Below are positions 62,964-64,000 of a stretch of 64,000 bases of DNA, one piece after another. The translations under genes were made by a program, and so were the position numbers. The DNA comes from Neodiprion pinetum. Its lineage: Eukaryota > Arthropoda > Insecta > Hymenoptera > Diprionidae. The first letter of the stretch is position 1, and the number at the start of each line of letters is the position of its first letter. The notes below the pieces were generated by a model. The model was not told the DNA's origin. It was given only the letters and a program-made list of their open reading frames with translations, and did not search any database. The stretch is from assembly GCF_021155775.2 (NCBI RefSeq), contig NC_060234.1:19182526-19246525 (forward strand), read 5' to 3'.

Positions 62964-64000
62964 CTAAAAAGATGATTCATTAATGCAAGAGTTAGTCTCG
63001 TCCAGCATCACTTCCTCTTTTATAAGTACTTTTTGGAAATTATCGATTGCGCCGACAACTCCTTTGCCTAGACCGTAAACTCGGTCGTCCTGAAATCCGA
63101 AGAATTTGTCTTCGTGCGTCCAAGAAGTAAAAGCAGCGGATCGAGAACAGTTGACAGTCAAGTTAGGGCCTTCCTCTTCGACAACAATCGCGCCGATGTA
63201 ACTGGGCGTTGTTATGACTGACAATGAGCCGCGGCGATCGCCCGCGCTGTTGTTGTTGTCGTCGTCCTCGCTGTCTTTGCGCTCGATTTTAAGCCTGTAG
63301 CTCTTCTCTGTCGAAGGAAAACCGAATTCAGTAGGGTGACACTTCGAGTCGCAAGAATACTTGTAGATACAAAGTAATTCGTCGAAGTTCATTTCGTTAC
63401 AATCTTCGCTATCTCCGTTCGTAATATCGTTGAACTGTTCGTAATCGCATCCAGTCCTTGTTTTCTTCGTTGTCGGGCTCCGTTTACTTTCGTCGATGCA
63501 GAAACAACTGTCCTCGTCACTTCCTCGATTGACTTTTTCCAATTTCACCGGCGAGTACCAAGGCACGTCAGGATCTGTTACATCGTCTTTCCACTGTTCG
63601 GAGAATCGTAGGTTATCTAAAAAGTCGTCGGCGTCCATACCGCCAGGTCGAAGGTTACGCATCATCATATTCGTGTCGTAAATCGGCTCGAGTGAGCTGA
63701 AAGTACTTTGTGCTCTGGTCGTATGATCCAAATTTAGCAGATCTATGGAATTTTCCCTCGCCGTTTGACGTCCGGTACAGTTCCTATCGGGCGGGCCGAT
63801 TTCTTTCTTGATAAGCAATGCTACATCGGAATTTAAAATAATGTCACCGTAAGCTTCATCGTCCGACGGAGGTACCCTTGGAAAAATGTTCCGGCTGTGT
63901 CTGTCGCTCTCATTTTTCTTTGCCGGATGTTGACAACTTTCGTACATTCTGTTCAACCGAAGTTTCAACCTTCGGCAATTTGACTTGCATGCTACCTTCT
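62964..64000 (-). CDS. Acidic protein of unknown family, C-terminal part, runs off the window
   Basis: An open frame of about 345 codons from the window edge to TAG at 62964-62966, so this is the 3' part (probably the last exon) of a minus-strand gene whose start lies beyond the window. The first visible residues are basic and Cys-containing (ACKSNCRRLKLRLNRMYESC); the rest is acidic, Ser/Asp-rich and probably disordered. Counting from nt 63968, four sumoylation-consensus tetrapeptides occur: IKKE (53-56), VKLE (141-144), LKIE (226-229) and IKEE (316-319). Codon composition is much more GC-balanced than the surrounding DNA, which supports real coding. The SUMO-type sites suggest a transcription regulator, but I do not recognise the family. 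Confidence 0.75.
   Translation of the reverse strand, partial: KVACKSNCRRLKLRLNRMYESCQHPAKKNESDRHSRNIFPRVPPSDDEAYGDIILNSDVALLIKKEIGPPDRNCTGRQTARENSIDLLNLDHTTRAQSTFSSLEPIYDTNMMMRNLRPGGMDADDFLDNLRFSEQWKDDVTDPDVPWYSPVKLEKVNRGSDEDSCFCIDESKRSPTTKKTRTGCDYEQFNDITNGDSEDCNEMNFDELLCIYKYSCDSKCHPTEFGFPSTEKSYRLKIERKDSEDDDNNNSAGDRRGSLSVITTPSYIGAIVVEEEGPNLTVNCSRSAAFTSWTHEDKFFGFQDDRVYGLGKGVVGAIDNFQKVLIKEEVMLDETNSCINESSF

Overview
This is eukaryotic nuclear DNA, AT-rich, with genes split by short phase-consistent GT-AG introns. The gene set and repeat content fit an insect; a hymenopteran such as a sawfly or wasp is my guess, not something the sequence proves. Three protein genes can be reconstructed exon by exon. 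A fourth enters from the right edge. Most of the rest is intergenic DNA unusually rich in fold-back (inverted-repeat) elements.

Layout: 1-2063, decayed Polinton/Maverick (family B DNA polymerase on +, chromodomain integrase end on -). 4241-7825 (-), complete six-exon TMEM68-type acyltransferase gene. 7826-11676, divergent intergenic region with a hAT-like MITE that has a clear 8-bp target duplication. 11680-23251 (+), complete 14-exon ATAD2-type gene (two AAA domains, bromodomain, conserved C-terminal region). 23252-30560, spacer with several palindromic elements. 30561-35739 (+), a second ATAD2-like gene in tandem. It keeps both AAA regions and a C-terminal region like that of the first copy but has no bromodomain, and it carries two similar adjacent exons in its C-terminal part. 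35740-62963, mostly non-coding, with weak exon candidates, a roughly 0.94-kb hairpin, a 1.6-kb TIR element with internal repeats and a nested hairpin, a pogo/Tigger-like MITE and a solo LTR with 4-bp target duplication. 62964-64000 (-), the 3' part of an acidic protein gene running off the window.

How the genes relate: the two ATAD2-like genes are tandem paralogues. They share the intron that splits the Walker A motif and a pair of consecutive exons of identical length (182 and 187 nt). The first is a canonical acetyl-histone-binding chromatin ATPase. The second keeps the ATPase motifs but has lost the acetyl-lysine reader, so it could be a subfunctionalised partner or competitor. TMEM68, an ER glycerolipid acyltransferase, lies head-to-head with the first copy but has no evident functional link. 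The bromodomain-less tandem paralogue is the most interesting finding.
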